Assembly: GCA_021802555.1 (NCBI GenBank)
Contig: JAJZRU010000015.1
Span: forward strand, 1-60,636
Length of the DNA stretch: 60,636 nucleotides
Source: Pseudomonadota bacterium
GTDB taxonomy: Bacteria > Pseudomonadota > Gammaproteobacteria > Burkholderiales > Thiobacillaceae
Reading direction: 5' to 3'
Positions 33,822 through 42,104 of the stretch are shown here, one piece after another. Both the position numbers and the translations under genes were made by a program. How positions within the stretch are numbered: position 1 is the stretch's first letter; each line of letters begins with the position of its first letter. The notes under the pieces are model-generated. The model saw only the letters and a list, made by a program, of their open reading frames with translations, had not been told where the DNA came from and ran no database searches.

Positions 33822-34442
33822 ATGATGTATCCGGGGGAACGCTTCAACGGCTATAGCCACCTCGCCGGGGCGCTTTTGTCCCTGGCGGGATTGGTGTTGC
33901 TGGTCGTGTATGCCAGTCTCCAGGGCAATGCCCGGAACGTCGTTGCCGTGAGCATCTACGGCGCGACGCTGGTGCTGGTTTACGCCACTTCGACGCTCTA
34001 CCATAGCCTGCGCGGGCGGGCCAAGGCGGTCTTGCAGCGCTTGGACCATTGCGCGATCTATCTGCTGATTGCCGGCAGCTACACGCCCTTTGCCCTGGTC
34101 ACGCTGCGCGGCCCCTGGGGTTGGAGCCTGTTCGGCGTGAACTGGGGGCTGGCGCTGGTCGGCATCGTGCAGGAGCTCTGGATCGGCCGGCGCACCCGGT
34201 TATTTTCCATGTTGATCTATCTGCTGATGGGCTGGCTCGTCCTCGTCGCGGTGCATCCCTTGATGGCGGCCCTGCCGGCGGACGGGTTCGCCTGGCTGCT
34301 GGCCGGCGGCGTTTTTTACACCGCCGGAATAGCTTTCTTCGTGTTCGACGGCAAGGTCAGGCATTTTCACGGCATCTGGCACCTCTTTGTCCTTGCGGGC
34401 AGCGCCTGCCAGTTCGTCAGCGTATTTTGGTACGTGAAGTGA
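33822..34442 (+). CDS. Hemolysin III / PAQR family membrane protein
   Basis: A 206-residue seven-helix inner-membrane protein of the YqfA/HlyIII group. Family features are the opening GERFNGYSHLAGALLSLAGL (conserved Glu and His), STLYHSLRGRAKAVLQRLDH and CAIYLLIAGSYTPFALVTLR with the metal-binding Ser/His/Asp set, and the C-terminal HFHGIWHLFVLAGSACQFVS with two histidines. Related proteins act in membrane lipid homeostasis; hemolytic activity should not be assumed. ATG 33822 or 33825 may be the start. Confidence 0.93.
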   Translation: MMYPGERFNGYSHLAGALLSLAGLVLLVVYASLQGNARNVVAVSIYGATLVLVYATSTLYHSLRGRAKAVLQRLDHCAIYLLIAGSYTPFALVTLRGPWGWSLFGVNWGLALVGIVQELWIGRRTRLFSMLIYLLMGWLVLVAVHPLMAALPADGFAWLLAGGVFYTAGIAFFVFDGKVRHFHGIWHLFVLAGSACQFVSVFWYVK

Positions 34443-34510
34443 CGACCGCCGCAGGCGGCGCCGCTCCGAGGCGGTGCGGACGGTCTTCGTAAGCCGGGCG
34501 TGGGCGGGAT

Positions 34511-35101
34511 TCAGGCCCCGGTCCAGCGCCGCACGCGGCCCACGTCCACGTGCACGAAGTCCGACTTCGGATAGTAACCCACGCCGCCGCCGCGCAGGGA
34601 AAGCGCCACCTTATGCAGCTCGCGCAGGTCGTGGCCGGGGATGCGGATGTCGCTGGCCATGCCGTCCATGTGCAGGCTGTGCACGGCGACGCCGTCGCTG
34701 CGCGCATGCAGCATGGCGTTGGTGGCGGGGGAACGGTAGCCGGAAATGAGCTGGATGGGCTTGGAGGTGCCCAGCCGGTCGGTGATGGCGTGCAGCAGGT
34801 CGAGCAGGTCGGGATGGATGGCCTTCACCTCGTCGTTGCGGAAATCGCGCAGCAGGTAGTTGATTTCCGAAAGCGACCCCGACACATAGTCGCCGTCCGC
34901 CCAGTACACGGTCTTGAGGCTCTCGCCGGTGTGCAGATTGTAGAAAGCCAGCGAGCGCTCGGGGGCGAGGGCGGCGGACCTGGCCAAGGCCGGCCGCGCC
35001 ACGGCGGCGCAGGCCAGCGCGCCGGCGCCGATGCTGAGGAAGCGCCGGCGGTCTTGGCGGGGTGCGACATCGACAGGTTTGCGCAGAAACTTGGACAACA
35101 T
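34511..35101 (-). CDS. DUF882 / YcbK-like (MepK) murein endopeptidase
   Basis: A 196-residue exported peptidase of the M15A/DUF882 group that cleaves peptidoglycan cross-links. The Tat-type signal is RQDRRRFLSIGAGALACAAV. The catalytic zinc-site segments are ISGYRSPATNAMLHARSDGV, SLHMDGMASDIRIPG (the SxHxxGxAxD motif) and GVGYYPKSDFVHVDVGRVR (final His). It ends near the hlyIII gene on the opposite strand; the gap between them is a GC-rich palindromic stretch that may end both transcripts. It begins 10 bp after the L,D-transpeptidase gene and shares its operon. Confidence 0.93.
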   Translation of the reverse strand: MLSKFLRKPVDVAPRQDRRRFLSIGAGALACAAVARPALARSAALAPERSLAFYNLHTGESLKTVYWADGDYVSGSLSEINYLLRDFRNDEVKAIHPDLLDLLHAITDRLGTSKPIQLISGYRSPATNAMLHARSDGVAVHSLHMDGMASDIRIPGHDLRELHKVALSLRGGGVGYYPKSDFVHVDVGRVRRWTGA

Positions 35102-35111
35102 AGGTGTCTCC

Positions 35112-36005
35112 TTACTGCCCGGAGGCGTTGATCTTTCTGGCGAGACCCTCTTGTTGTTGCACGACCGACGCCGCTTTGTGCCAGTCGATGCGGTTTGTTA
35201 AGCGATTTGCCGCAGCCAGTTGCGTGACGATTTGTAGCGCATTTACCCCCTTGCTGTAAATGTCTCGGTTGACCTCCAGGTAAATCGCGCTATCCGGCAG
35301 CTCGGCCAGCAGCACAGGTGCATAGATGATGCGGGCGGGCAGACCCACGGGCACCAGGGGAAACAGCTTTTCGACGTTCTCCGGGTGCAGGCGGATGCAG
35401 CCGTGGCTCTGGTAGTGGTACACGCTGGACGGAGCATTGGTGCCGTGGATGCCGTAGCCCGGCATGTTCAGGCCTATCCAGTATTTGCCCAGCGGATTGT
35501 CCGGTCCCGGCGGTACGCGCGTCAGTACTGCTTGGTTCTCGCGGCGCATCTCTTCCTGAATTGAACGAGGCACCACCCAGGTCGGGTTCTTGCGCAGCTC
35601 TGCGACGTGGAATTGACCCGACGGCGTGGGCCAACTGGGCCGGCCCAGGCCCACCGGATAAGCGGCCGCCAGCTTGCCGGCCTGGAAGTAGAACAGCATG
35701 CGCTGCGGCAGGTTGATGAGGATGCCGTTGTCCAGCGTCTCGGGAACGATGTGGCGGTTGTCGATCAAGAGCCGCTGGCCGGGATGGATGTATCCCTCGT
35801 ACCGGATGCCGTTGAGGCGCGCGATGTCGGTGGCCGACTCGCCGAAGCGCGCTGCAAGGGCGATGAGGAAATCGCCCTTCTGCACCGTGTATTCGAACTG
35901 GCTGCCGACCAGGGCGTGGGACAGCGTCGGCAGAGGCGGCTGTGCGCATGCGGCGGAAGAGCAGAGCAGGAGGCAGGCGAAAACGAGCCGGAAGATTCTT
36001 TTCAT
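35112..36005 (-). CDS. L,D-transpeptidase (ErfK/YbiS/YcfS family) with LysM domain
   Basis: A 297-residue periplasmic enzyme that forms L,D cross-links in peptidoglycan or anchors a lipoprotein to it. The signal peptide is MKRIFRLVFACLLLCSSAAC with a possible lipobox (SSAAC). A LysM repeat follows (YTVQKGDFLIALAARFGESA), then the YkuD catalytic domain with GIHGTNAPSSVYHYQSHGCI and RLHPENVEKLFPLVPVG; the catalytic Cys is in SHGCIRL. The start ATG 36005 opens directly into the signal; the much longer frame upstream is not coding. The YcbK-like gene follows, a classic pairing. Confidence 0.95.
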   Translation of the reverse strand: MKRIFRLVFACLLLCSSAACAQPPLPTLSHALVGSQFEYTVQKGDFLIALAARFGESATDIARLNGIRYEGYIHPGQRLLIDNRHIVPETLDNGILINLPQRMLFYFQAGKLAAAYPVGLGRPSWPTPSGQFHVAELRKNPTWVVPRSIQEEMRRENQAVLTRVPPGPDNPLGKYWIGLNMPGYGIHGTNAPSSVYHYQSHGCIRLHPENVEKLFPLVPVGLPARIIYAPVLLAELPDSAIYLEVNRDIYSKGVNALQIVTQLAAANRLTNRIDWHKAASVVQQQEGLARKINASGQ

Positions 36006-36126
36006 GGCCGGGCGAGGGTCCGGGTCGCGGCCCTGGGTGCCGAGTTCTCTGGATTGTTGAGGATAACGGAAAGCGGATGGGGTCGCGCAAGAGCCGCCCC
36101 GCAAAGAAGCAGGCTCCGCAGGCAAT

Positions 36127-36141
36127 GCCTGGTTTTGGTGC
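36127..36141 (+). promoter_or_regulatory. Possible NtrC site upstream of nasA
   Basis: GCCTGGTTTTGGTGC matches the NtrC consensus GCAC-YRWWW-TGGTGC at 12 of 15 positions, with a perfect right half-site. It lies 50 bp upstream of the -24/-12 sequence at 36191, a normal distance for an enhancer. Confidence 0.5.
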
Positions 36142-36190
36142 AAGCCAGCCGACCGTTTCCTTGTCGCGCCTGAAAATTGGATGCTGACGC

Positions 36191-36206
36191 AGGCATGCCT
36201 TTTGCT
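36191..36206 (+). promoter_or_regulatory. Sigma-54 promoter upstream of nasA
   Basis: AGGCATGCCTTTTGCT has the invariant GG-N10-GC spacing and the TTGCT -12 element of sigma-54 promoters. It lies 121 bp before the nasA start. The first base and the last of the -24 block deviate from TGGCAC. Confidence 0.6.
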
Positions 36207-36326
36207 GAAACAGTGGGAGACGCGGCCCCGGCGGCGGCGCGATTGCTTCCCACAACGGTGTGCGGGGGCGCGCATGCATTCTTCTTGTCGTTGAATGTGC
36301 CCAATGCCGGGTGCAAGGCTTCCAGC

Positions 36327-39017
36327 ATGATCCTCACCCCATCCATCTGTTGTTACTGCGGCACCGGCTGCGGCGTTCTTATCGAAGCGCAGGAGGGCCG
36401 CATCATCGGCGTGCGGGGTGATCCCGACCACCCCGCCAATTACGGCCGCCTGTGTGCCAAAGGGGCGACCCTGCATCTCACCGCCCAGGCGGGCGGTAGG
36501 GCGCTCTATCCGGAACTGCGGTCTGGCAAAGCGGCAGCGCGCGAGCGCATGAGCTGGGATGCCGCACTTGACCATGCGGCGGACCGGTTTGCCGCAATCA
36601 TCCACGAGCATGGGCCAGATGCCGTGGGCTTCTACATCTCCGGCCAACTGCTCACCGAGGACTATTACGTTTTCAACAAGCTGGCCAAAGGCCTCGTGGG
36701 CACCAACAATGTGGACACCAATTCACGCTTGTGCATGTCCAGCGCGGTGGCGGGCTACAAGGCCACCCTTGGAGCCGACGCGCCGCCGTGCTGCTACGAG
36801 GACATCGACCACGCCGGCGTGATCTTCATCGCCGGCTCCAACACCGCCTATGCCCATCCCATCGTCTATCGGCGCATCGAGGCGGCGCGGCAGGCCAACC
36901 CGCAGCTCAAACTCATCGTTGCCGATCCGCGCCAGACCGACACGGCGCGCGATGCCGACCTCTTCCTACCGCTCTTGCCGGGCACCGACGTGGCCTTGTT
37001 CCACGGCATGCTCAACGTGCTGCTGTGGGAGGACTTGATCGACCGCGACTACATCGCCGCCCATACCGAGGGTTGGATGGCGCTGCGCGATCTGGTGCGC
37101 GACTACACGCCGGACAAGGTGGCCGACATCTGCGGCCTCGACAAGGACGACATCATCCAGGCGGCGCGCTGGTTCGGCGCCGGCCCCACGCTGTCCCTGT
37201 ATTGCCAGGGCCTGAACCAGTCCACCTGCGGCGTGGACAAGAACGCCGCCCTCATCAACCTGCATCTGGCGACCGGCCAGATCGGCAAACCCGGCGCCGG
37301 GCCGTTCTCGCTCACCGGCCAGCCCAATGCCATGGGCGGACGCGAAGTGGGCGGACTGGCCAATCTGCTTTCCGCGCATCGCGATCTGGCCAATCCCGAG
37401 CATCGCGCCGAGGTGGCGCGCCTGTGGGGCGTGGATGCCGTTCCCGCTGTGCCGGGCAAGACTGCGGTGGAGCTGTTCGAGGCGGCGCGCAGCGGGGAAA
37501 TTCGCGCACTGTGGATCGCCTGCACCAACCCGGCCCAATCGCTGCCCAACCAGGAAGTGGTGCACGAGGCGCTGGAAAAATGCGATTTCGTGGTGGTGCA
37601 GGAAGCCTATGCGGATACCGAAACCTGCCGCTATGCCGATGTGCTGCTGCCGGCCGCGACCTGGGGCGAGAAGGAGGGCACGGTGACTAACTCGGAGCGG
37701 CGCATCAGCTACGTGCGGCCCGCGGTGGCGGCGCCCGGCGAGGCGCGCGCGGACTGGAAGATCGCGGCCGACTTCGCATGCCGCCTGGGGGTGCGCCTGG
37801 GGCGCGACGGCGAGCGGCTGTTTCCTTACCAGACGGCGGAAGAGATATTCAACGAGCATCGCGCAACCACGCGCGGGCGCGATCTTGACATCACCGGCTT
37901 AAGCTGCTCGATATTGCAGACGCAGGGACCGCAGCAATGGCCGTTCCCTGCCGGGGCGTCTTCCGGCCGGGCGCGCTTGTACGAGGACGGCGTATTTGCC
38001 ACTGCCTCGGGGCGCGCGCAATTTCATGCCCAGCCCTATCGGCCGGTGGCGGAGCCCGCGGACGCCCGCTATCCCCTGCGCCTCATCACCGGCCGCCTGC
38101 GCGACCAGTGGCACGCCATGAGCCGCACGGGACTGGTGGCGCGGCTTTATGCCCATGTCGAAGAACCGCTGCTGGCCATGAACGTGCGCGACATGGAACG
38201 CCGGCGGCTGGCGGACGGCGACCTCGTGCGCGTGCAAAGCCGGCGCGGCAGCCTGGCGCTGAAAGTCCAGGCCTCCGCAGATCTGCGCCCCGGCCAGATA
38301 TTTCTGCCCATGCATTGGGGTGCGCGCTTCATGGCCGGCAAGGGTATCAATGCGCTCACGCTGGATCGCTTCGATCCCGTCTCTCGGCAGCCGGAGCTCA
38401 AGCATGCCGCTGCGCAGGTGGAGAAGCTGGAGCTGCCCCATCCTCTGACTGTCCTGCGGCGCGGCGACGGGGCGGCACTGCTCGGGGCCGTGCAGGGCTT
38501 TCTCGGCCGCTTCGACTATGCCACGGCGGGCTTGAGCGGGCGCGACCACACCGTGCTGGTGCTGCGCGCCGCCAGCCGCGAGCCCATCGAAGAGACGCTG
38601 CTCAAGGAGCTGGATGCTGCGCTCGGATTGGACGATCCGCTGGGCACGCTGAGCTACCGGGACATGCAGCGCGGCGTGTGGAAGAAGGTGCGTGTGGAGG
38701 ACGGCGTCATCACCGGCGCGCGCCTGTCCGGCGAGACGGCGGCGCGCGACTGGCTCAAGGACTTGATTGCCGAGGGAGCGTCAGCCGCGTCGCTGCGCCC
38801 TTGGCTGCTCGCGCCGCTGGCGGCGCCGCCCGCGGGCAGTCAAAGTCGGGGCAGGGTAGTGTGCAACTGCCATGACGTCGCCGAGGCGCGCATCGTGGTG
38901 CTGGTCGAGGAGGGTGCCGATCTGGCCGCGCTGCAAACCCAACTCAAATGCGGCACCACCTGCGGCTCCTGCGTGCCGGAGTTGAAGCGGCTTGTTGCCC
39001 GGCGGCGTGTGGCTTGA
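36327..39017 (+). CDS. nasA: Assimilatory nitrate reductase catalytic subunit NasA
   Basis: An 896-residue cytoplasmic molybdopterin enzyme reducing nitrate to nitrite. The N-terminal [4Fe-4S] motif is CCYCGTGCGVLIEAQEGRII to GRLCAKG; Mo-bis-MGD domains follow (VGTNNVDTNSRLCMSSAVAG, NLHLATGQIGKPGAGPFSLT, GQPNAMGGREVGGLANLLSA). The C-terminus carries an extra BFD-like [2Fe-2S] domain, VVCNCHDVAEARI to CGTTCGSCVPEL, seen in NasA that accepts electrons directly from a reductase or ferredoxin. ATG 36327 is the family start; the frame upstream is unconserved. Its sigma-54 and NtrC-like sites suggest nitrogen control. Confidence 0.96.
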   Translation: MILTPSICCYCGTGCGVLIEAQEGRIIGVRGDPDHPANYGRLCAKGATLHLTAQAGGRALYPELRSGKAAARERMSWDAALDHAADRFAAIIHEHGPDAVGFYISGQLLTEDYYVFNKLAKGLVGTNNVDTNSRLCMSSAVAGYKATLGADAPPCCYEDIDHAGVIFIAGSNTAYAHPIVYRRIEAARQANPQLKLIVADPRQTDTARDADLFLPLLPGTDVALFHGMLNVLLWEDLIDRDYIAAHTEGWMALRDLVRDYTPDKVADICGLDKDDIIQAARWFGAGPTLSLYCQGLNQSTCGVDKNAALINLHLATGQIGKPGAGPFSLTGQPNAMGGREVGGLANLLSAHRDLANPEHRAEVARLWGVDAVPAVPGKTAVELFEAARSGEIRALWIACTNPAQSLPNQEVVHEALEKCDFVVVQEAYADTETCRYADVLLPAATWGEKEGTVTNSERRISYVRPAVAAPGEARADWKIAADFACRLGVRLGRDGERLFPYQTAEEIFNEHRATTRGRDLDITGLSCSILQTQGPQQWPFPAGASSGRARLYEDGVFATASGRAQFHAQPYRPVAEPADARYPLRLITGRLRDQWHAMSRTGLVARLYAHVEEPLLAMNVRDMERRRLADGDLVRVQSRRGSLALKVQASADLRPGQIFLPMHWGARFMAGKGINALTLDRFDPVSRQPELKHAAAQVEKLELPHPLTVLRRGDGAALLGAVQGFLGRFDYATAGLSGRDHTVLVLRAASREPIEETLLKELDAALGLDDPLGTLSYRDMQRGVWKKVRVEDGVITGARLSGETAARDWLKDLIAEGASAASLRPWLLAPLAAPPAGSQSRGRVVCNCHDVAEARIVVLVEEGADLAALQTQLKCGTTCGSCVPELKRLVARRRVA

Positions 39018-39021
39018 AGGG

Positions 39022-39036
39022 GCGCCGATTTGGTGC
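39022..39036 (+). promoter_or_regulatory. NtrC site upstream of nirB
   Basis: GCGCCGATTTGGTGC matches the NtrC consensus GCAC-YRWWW-TGGTGC at 14 of 15 positions. It starts 4 bp after the nasA stop codon and lies 85 bp upstream of the nirB -24/-12 promoter, as expected for an enhancer site. Confidence 0.65.
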
Positions 39037-39120
39037 GGCATGCGCTGAAAGCGTGCTCGCCTGCTTACACAGCGTTGGGCAAAATTCATACGGATCAATG
39101 CCATGAAGGTGCTTGATTAA

Positions 39121-39137
39121 CTGGCACGGGCATTGCT
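39121..39137 (+). promoter_or_regulatory. Sigma-54 promoter of the nirBD operon
   Basis: CTGGCACGGGCATTGCT matches the -24/-12 consensus TGGCAC-N5-TTGCW exactly. The expected transcript would have a leader of about 140 nt before nirB. Confidence 0.88.
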
Positions 39138-39149
39138 GATGAATGCCCG

Positions 39150-39286
39150 TCAACCGAGAAAACGAAGCCCGCGCCAACGGCGGTGCAGGTGGATTCTCCC
39201 CCCTCTTGAATTTCCGCACGCAGCGGAAAACCCTCTCAGGCAGAGCGGCCTGTATCCATGCGGGATAGCCCCGCAAGCGAGTCATC
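39150..39286 (+). promoter_or_regulatory. Structured nirB leader
   Basis: The predicted 5' untranslated region contains a TTTCCGC-ACGCA-GCGGAAA hairpin (about 39211-39229) and a GCGGG...CCCGC hairpin (about 39261-39275) just before the RBS, plus CGCC-AAC-GGCG. In nitrate operons of proteobacteria, ANTAR proteins such as NasT bind paired leader hairpins to prevent termination, and a NasT homologue is encoded at 48209. No clear T-run follows here, so the role is uncertain. Confidence 0.35.
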
Positions 39287-41743
39287 ATGGATATGAGCGA
39301 GCTGCCGCAGGGCAACAAACAGAAACTGGTATTGGTGGGCAACGGCATGGCCGGGGTGCGGGCCCTGGAAGAGCTGCTCAAGCTCGACGCCCGGCTTTAC
39401 GACATCACGGTGTTCGGCGCCGAACCCCATCCCAATTACAACCGCATCCTGCTCTCCCCGGTGCTGGCGGGCGAGCAGACCCTGGACGAGATCATCCTGA
39501 ACACGCGCGAGTGGTATGCCGAGAACGGCATCGCTTTGCATACCGGGAAGAAGGTGGTGAAGATCGACCGCGCCGCGCGCAAGGTCGTGGCCGATGACGG
39601 CAGCGAGGCGGCTTATGACCGGCTCATCCTCGCCACCGGCTCGCATCCCTACATCCCGCCGCTGCCCGGCAAGGATCTCCCGGGTGTCCTGAGCTACCGC
39701 GACATCGCCGATACCGAGGCCATGATCGCGGCGGCACAGCAGTACCGGCATGCGGTGGTCATCGGCGGCGGTCTGTTGGGACTGGAAGCCGCCAACGGCC
39801 TGGCGCAGCGCGGCATGGACGTGACTGTGGTGCATCTCAATGCCTGGCTCATGGAGCGCCAGCTGGACCAGGCCGCGGCGATGCTGCTGCAAAAGAATCT
39901 GGAATCCCGGGGCCTCAAGTTCAAGCTCAGCGCCCAGACCGCGGAACTGGTTGCCGGGGAAAGCGGGCGCGTGGCCGCCGTGAAGTTCAAGGACGGCAGC
40001 GCGCTGCCCGCCGATCTGGCGGTGTTCGCCGTGGGCATACGCCCGAACACCGATCTGGCCGAGGCGGCCGGCTTGCATTGCAGCCGCGGCGTGGTGGTGA
40101 CCGACACGCTGCAGACCGTGACCGACCCGCGCATCTATGCGGTGGGGGAATGCGTGAGCCATCGCGGCGTCGCTTATGGATTGGTCGCGCCGTTGTTCGA
40201 ACAGGGCAGGGTGCTGGCCAATCACCTGGCGCGCCACGGCATTGCGCGCTACGAGGGGTCGGTGACGTCCACCAAGCTCAAGGTTACGGGCATCGACCTG
40301 TTCTCCGCCGGGAATTTCATGGGCGGCGAGGGCTATGAAGAAATCCTCATGTCCGACCCCATCGGCGGCGTGTACAAAAAGCTGGTCATCAGGGACGACA
40401 AGCTGGCAGGTGCGGTGATCTACGGCGACACCAAGGACGGCGCCTGGTACTTCCGCCTCCTGCGCGAAGGGCGCAGTGTGCGCGACATCCGCGACCATCT
40501 CATGTTCGGCGAGGATCATCTGGGCGACCTGGGCCATACCGGCCAGACCCGCGCCGCCGCCATGAAGGACGGCGACGAGGTGTGCGGCTGCAATGGCGTG
40601 TGCAAGGGTGCCATCGTCAAGGCCATCAAGGAAAAGGGGCTCTTCACCCTGGAGGAGGTGCGCAAGCACACCAAGGCCTCCTCTTCTTGCGGTTCCTGCA
40701 CGGGTCTGGTGGAGCAGCTGCTGGCCCATACGCTGGGCGGCGATTATTCCGAAGCGCCCAAGGTGAAGGCCCTATGCGGCTGCACCGACCAGACCCATTT
40801 GGACGTACGCGCTGCCATCCGCGACCGCAAGCTGCTCAGCATTCCTGCCGTGATGCGCGAGCTGGAATGGCGCACGCCCAACGGCTGCGCTACTTGCCGG
40901 CCGGCGCTCAACTACTACCTCATTTCCACCTGGCCGGGCGAAGCGCAGGACGACCCGCAGTCGCGCTTCATCAACGAGCGGGCGCACGCGAACATCCAGA
41001 AGGACGGCACTTACTCGGTGATTCCGCGCATGTGGGGCGGGCAGACCACGCCGGCCGAGTTGAAACGCATCGCCATCGTGGCGGAAAAGTACCACATCCC
41101 GACGGTGAAGGTGACGGGCGGCCAGCGCATCGACCTCCTGGGCGCCAGGAAGGAGGACTTGCCCAAGATCTGGGCCGACCTGGACATGCCTTCCGGCCAT
41201 GCCTACGGCAAGGCGCTGCGCACGGTGAAAACCTGCGTGGGCTCCGAATGGTGCCGCTTCGGCACCCAGGATTCCACGCAGATGGGCATCGACCTGGAGA
41301 AGACGCTGTGGAAGATGTGGGCGCCGCACAAGGTCAAGCTCGCGGTGTCCGGCTGCCCGCGCAACTGCGCCGAAGTGGCCATCAAGGACGTGGGCGTGCT
41401 GGGAGTGGATTCGGGCTGGGAGATTTATGTCGCGGGCAACGGCGGCATCAAGACCGAAGTGGCCCAGTTCCTCGTCAAGGTGAAGAGCGCGGAAGAAGTG
41501 TTGGAGTACAGCGGCGCCTTCCTGCAGCTCTACCGCGAGGAGGGCATTTATCTCGAACGCACCGTGCACTACGTGGCGCGCGTGGGCATGGACTATGTCA
41601 AGGCCCGCGTGCTGGACGATGCGGAAGGGCGCCGCGCGCTCTATGCCCGTCTGCTCTTCGCCCTGCAGCAGGAGAAGGATCCCTGGTTCGAGCGGGCCAG
41701 GGAAGGCGTGCAGAAGCACGAGTTCGAAACGCTCACGGTTTGA
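39287..41743 (+). CDS. nirB: Nitrite reductase (NAD(P)H) large subunit NirB
   Basis: An 818-residue cytoplasmic siroheme enzyme reducing nitrite to ammonia. It has N-terminal FAD/NAD domains (LVLVGNGMAGVRALEELLKL, VVIGGGLLGLEAANGLAQRG) and two BFD-like [2Fe-2S] regions (VCGCNGVCKGAIVKAIKEKG...SCGSCTG and LCGCTDQTHLDVRAAIRDRK...NGCATC). The siroheme/[4Fe-4S] ligands lie in TCVGSEWCRFGTQDSTQMG and KLAVSGCPRNCAE. It is the first gene of nirB-nirD-transporter, 14 bp before nirD. Confidence 0.97.
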   Translation: MDMSELPQGNKQKLVLVGNGMAGVRALEELLKLDARLYDITVFGAEPHPNYNRILLSPVLAGEQTLDEIILNTREWYAENGIALHTGKKVVKIDRAARKVVADDGSEAAYDRLILATGSHPYIPPLPGKDLPGVLSYRDIADTEAMIAAAQQYRHAVVIGGGLLGLEAANGLAQRGMDVTVVHLNAWLMERQLDQAAAMLLQKNLESRGLKFKLSAQTAELVAGESGRVAAVKFKDGSALPADLAVFAVGIRPNTDLAEAAGLHCSRGVVVTDTLQTVTDPRIYAVGECVSHRGVAYGLVAPLFEQGRVLANHLARHGIARYEGSVTSTKLKVTGIDLFSAGNFMGGEGYEEILMSDPIGGVYKKLVIRDDKLAGAVIYGDTKDGAWYFRLLREGRSVRDIRDHLMFGEDHLGDLGHTGQTRAAAMKDGDEVCGCNGVCKGAIVKAIKEKGLFTLEEVRKHTKASSSCGSCTGLVEQLLAHTLGGDYSEAPKVKALCGCTDQTHLDVRAAIRDRKLLSIPAVMRELEWRTPNGCATCRPALNYYLISTWPGEAQDDPQSRFINERAHANIQKDGTYSVIPRMWGGQTTPAELKRIAIVAEKYHIPTVKVTGGQRIDLLGARKEDLPKIWADLDMPSGHAYGKALRTVKTCVGSEWCRFGTQDSTQMGIDLEKTLWKMWAPHKVKLAVSGCPRNCAEVAIKDVGVLGVDSGWEIYVAGNGGIKTEVAQFLVKVKSAEEVLEYSGAFLQLYREEGIYLERTVHYVARVGMDYVKARVLDDAEGRRALYARLLFALQQEKDPWFERAREGVQKHEFETLTV

Positions 41744-41756
41744 AAGGAGCCGCAGC

Positions 41757-42086
41757 ATGACTCAGTGGACGAAGATTTGCGCGCTGGCCGACATCCCGGT
41801 GCTGGGCGCACGGGTGGTGCGACTGGGCGGGGAAGCCATCGCCGTGTTCCGCAACGCGGCCGACGAGGTGTTTGCCCTGCACGACCGCTGCCCGCATAAA
41901 GGCGGGCCGCTGTCGCAAGGCATCGTGCATGGCCGCAGCGTCACCTGCCCCATGCACGGCTGGAAGATCGGCCTGGATTCGGGAAGCGCGGAAGCGCCCG
42001 ACGAGGGCAGCACGCCCTGCCTCACGGTCAAGGTGGAGGCAGGCGAGGTTTATCTGCAGGCGGCCGACGTCGCCTGCGCCGCATGA
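41757..42086 (+). CDS. nirD: Nitrite reductase (NAD(P)H) small subunit NirD
   Basis: A 109-residue Rieske-fold protein. The ligand pattern is intact: DRCPHKGGPLSQGIVHG and TCPMHGWKIGLDSG, giving CxH and CxxH for a [2Fe-2S] cluster, which many enteric NirD proteins lack. It completes the assimilatory nitrite reductase. The RBS GAAAGGAG precedes ATG 41757. Confidence 0.95.
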   Translation: MTQWTKICALADIPVLGARVVRLGGEAIAVFRNAADEVFALHDRCPHKGGPLSQGIVHGRSVTCPMHGWKIGLDSGSAEAPDEGSTPCLTVKVEAGEVYLQAADVACAA

Positions 42087-42104
42087 TGTTCAACCAGGGA
42101 GCTG

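Noticed and set aside
39195-39245. CCCTCTCAGGCAGAG in the nirB leader, reminiscent of a glycine riboswitch 3' half
   Set aside because: The rest of the aptamer (paired GAGAG and conserved loop sequences) is not present and the gene context is nitrate assimilation.
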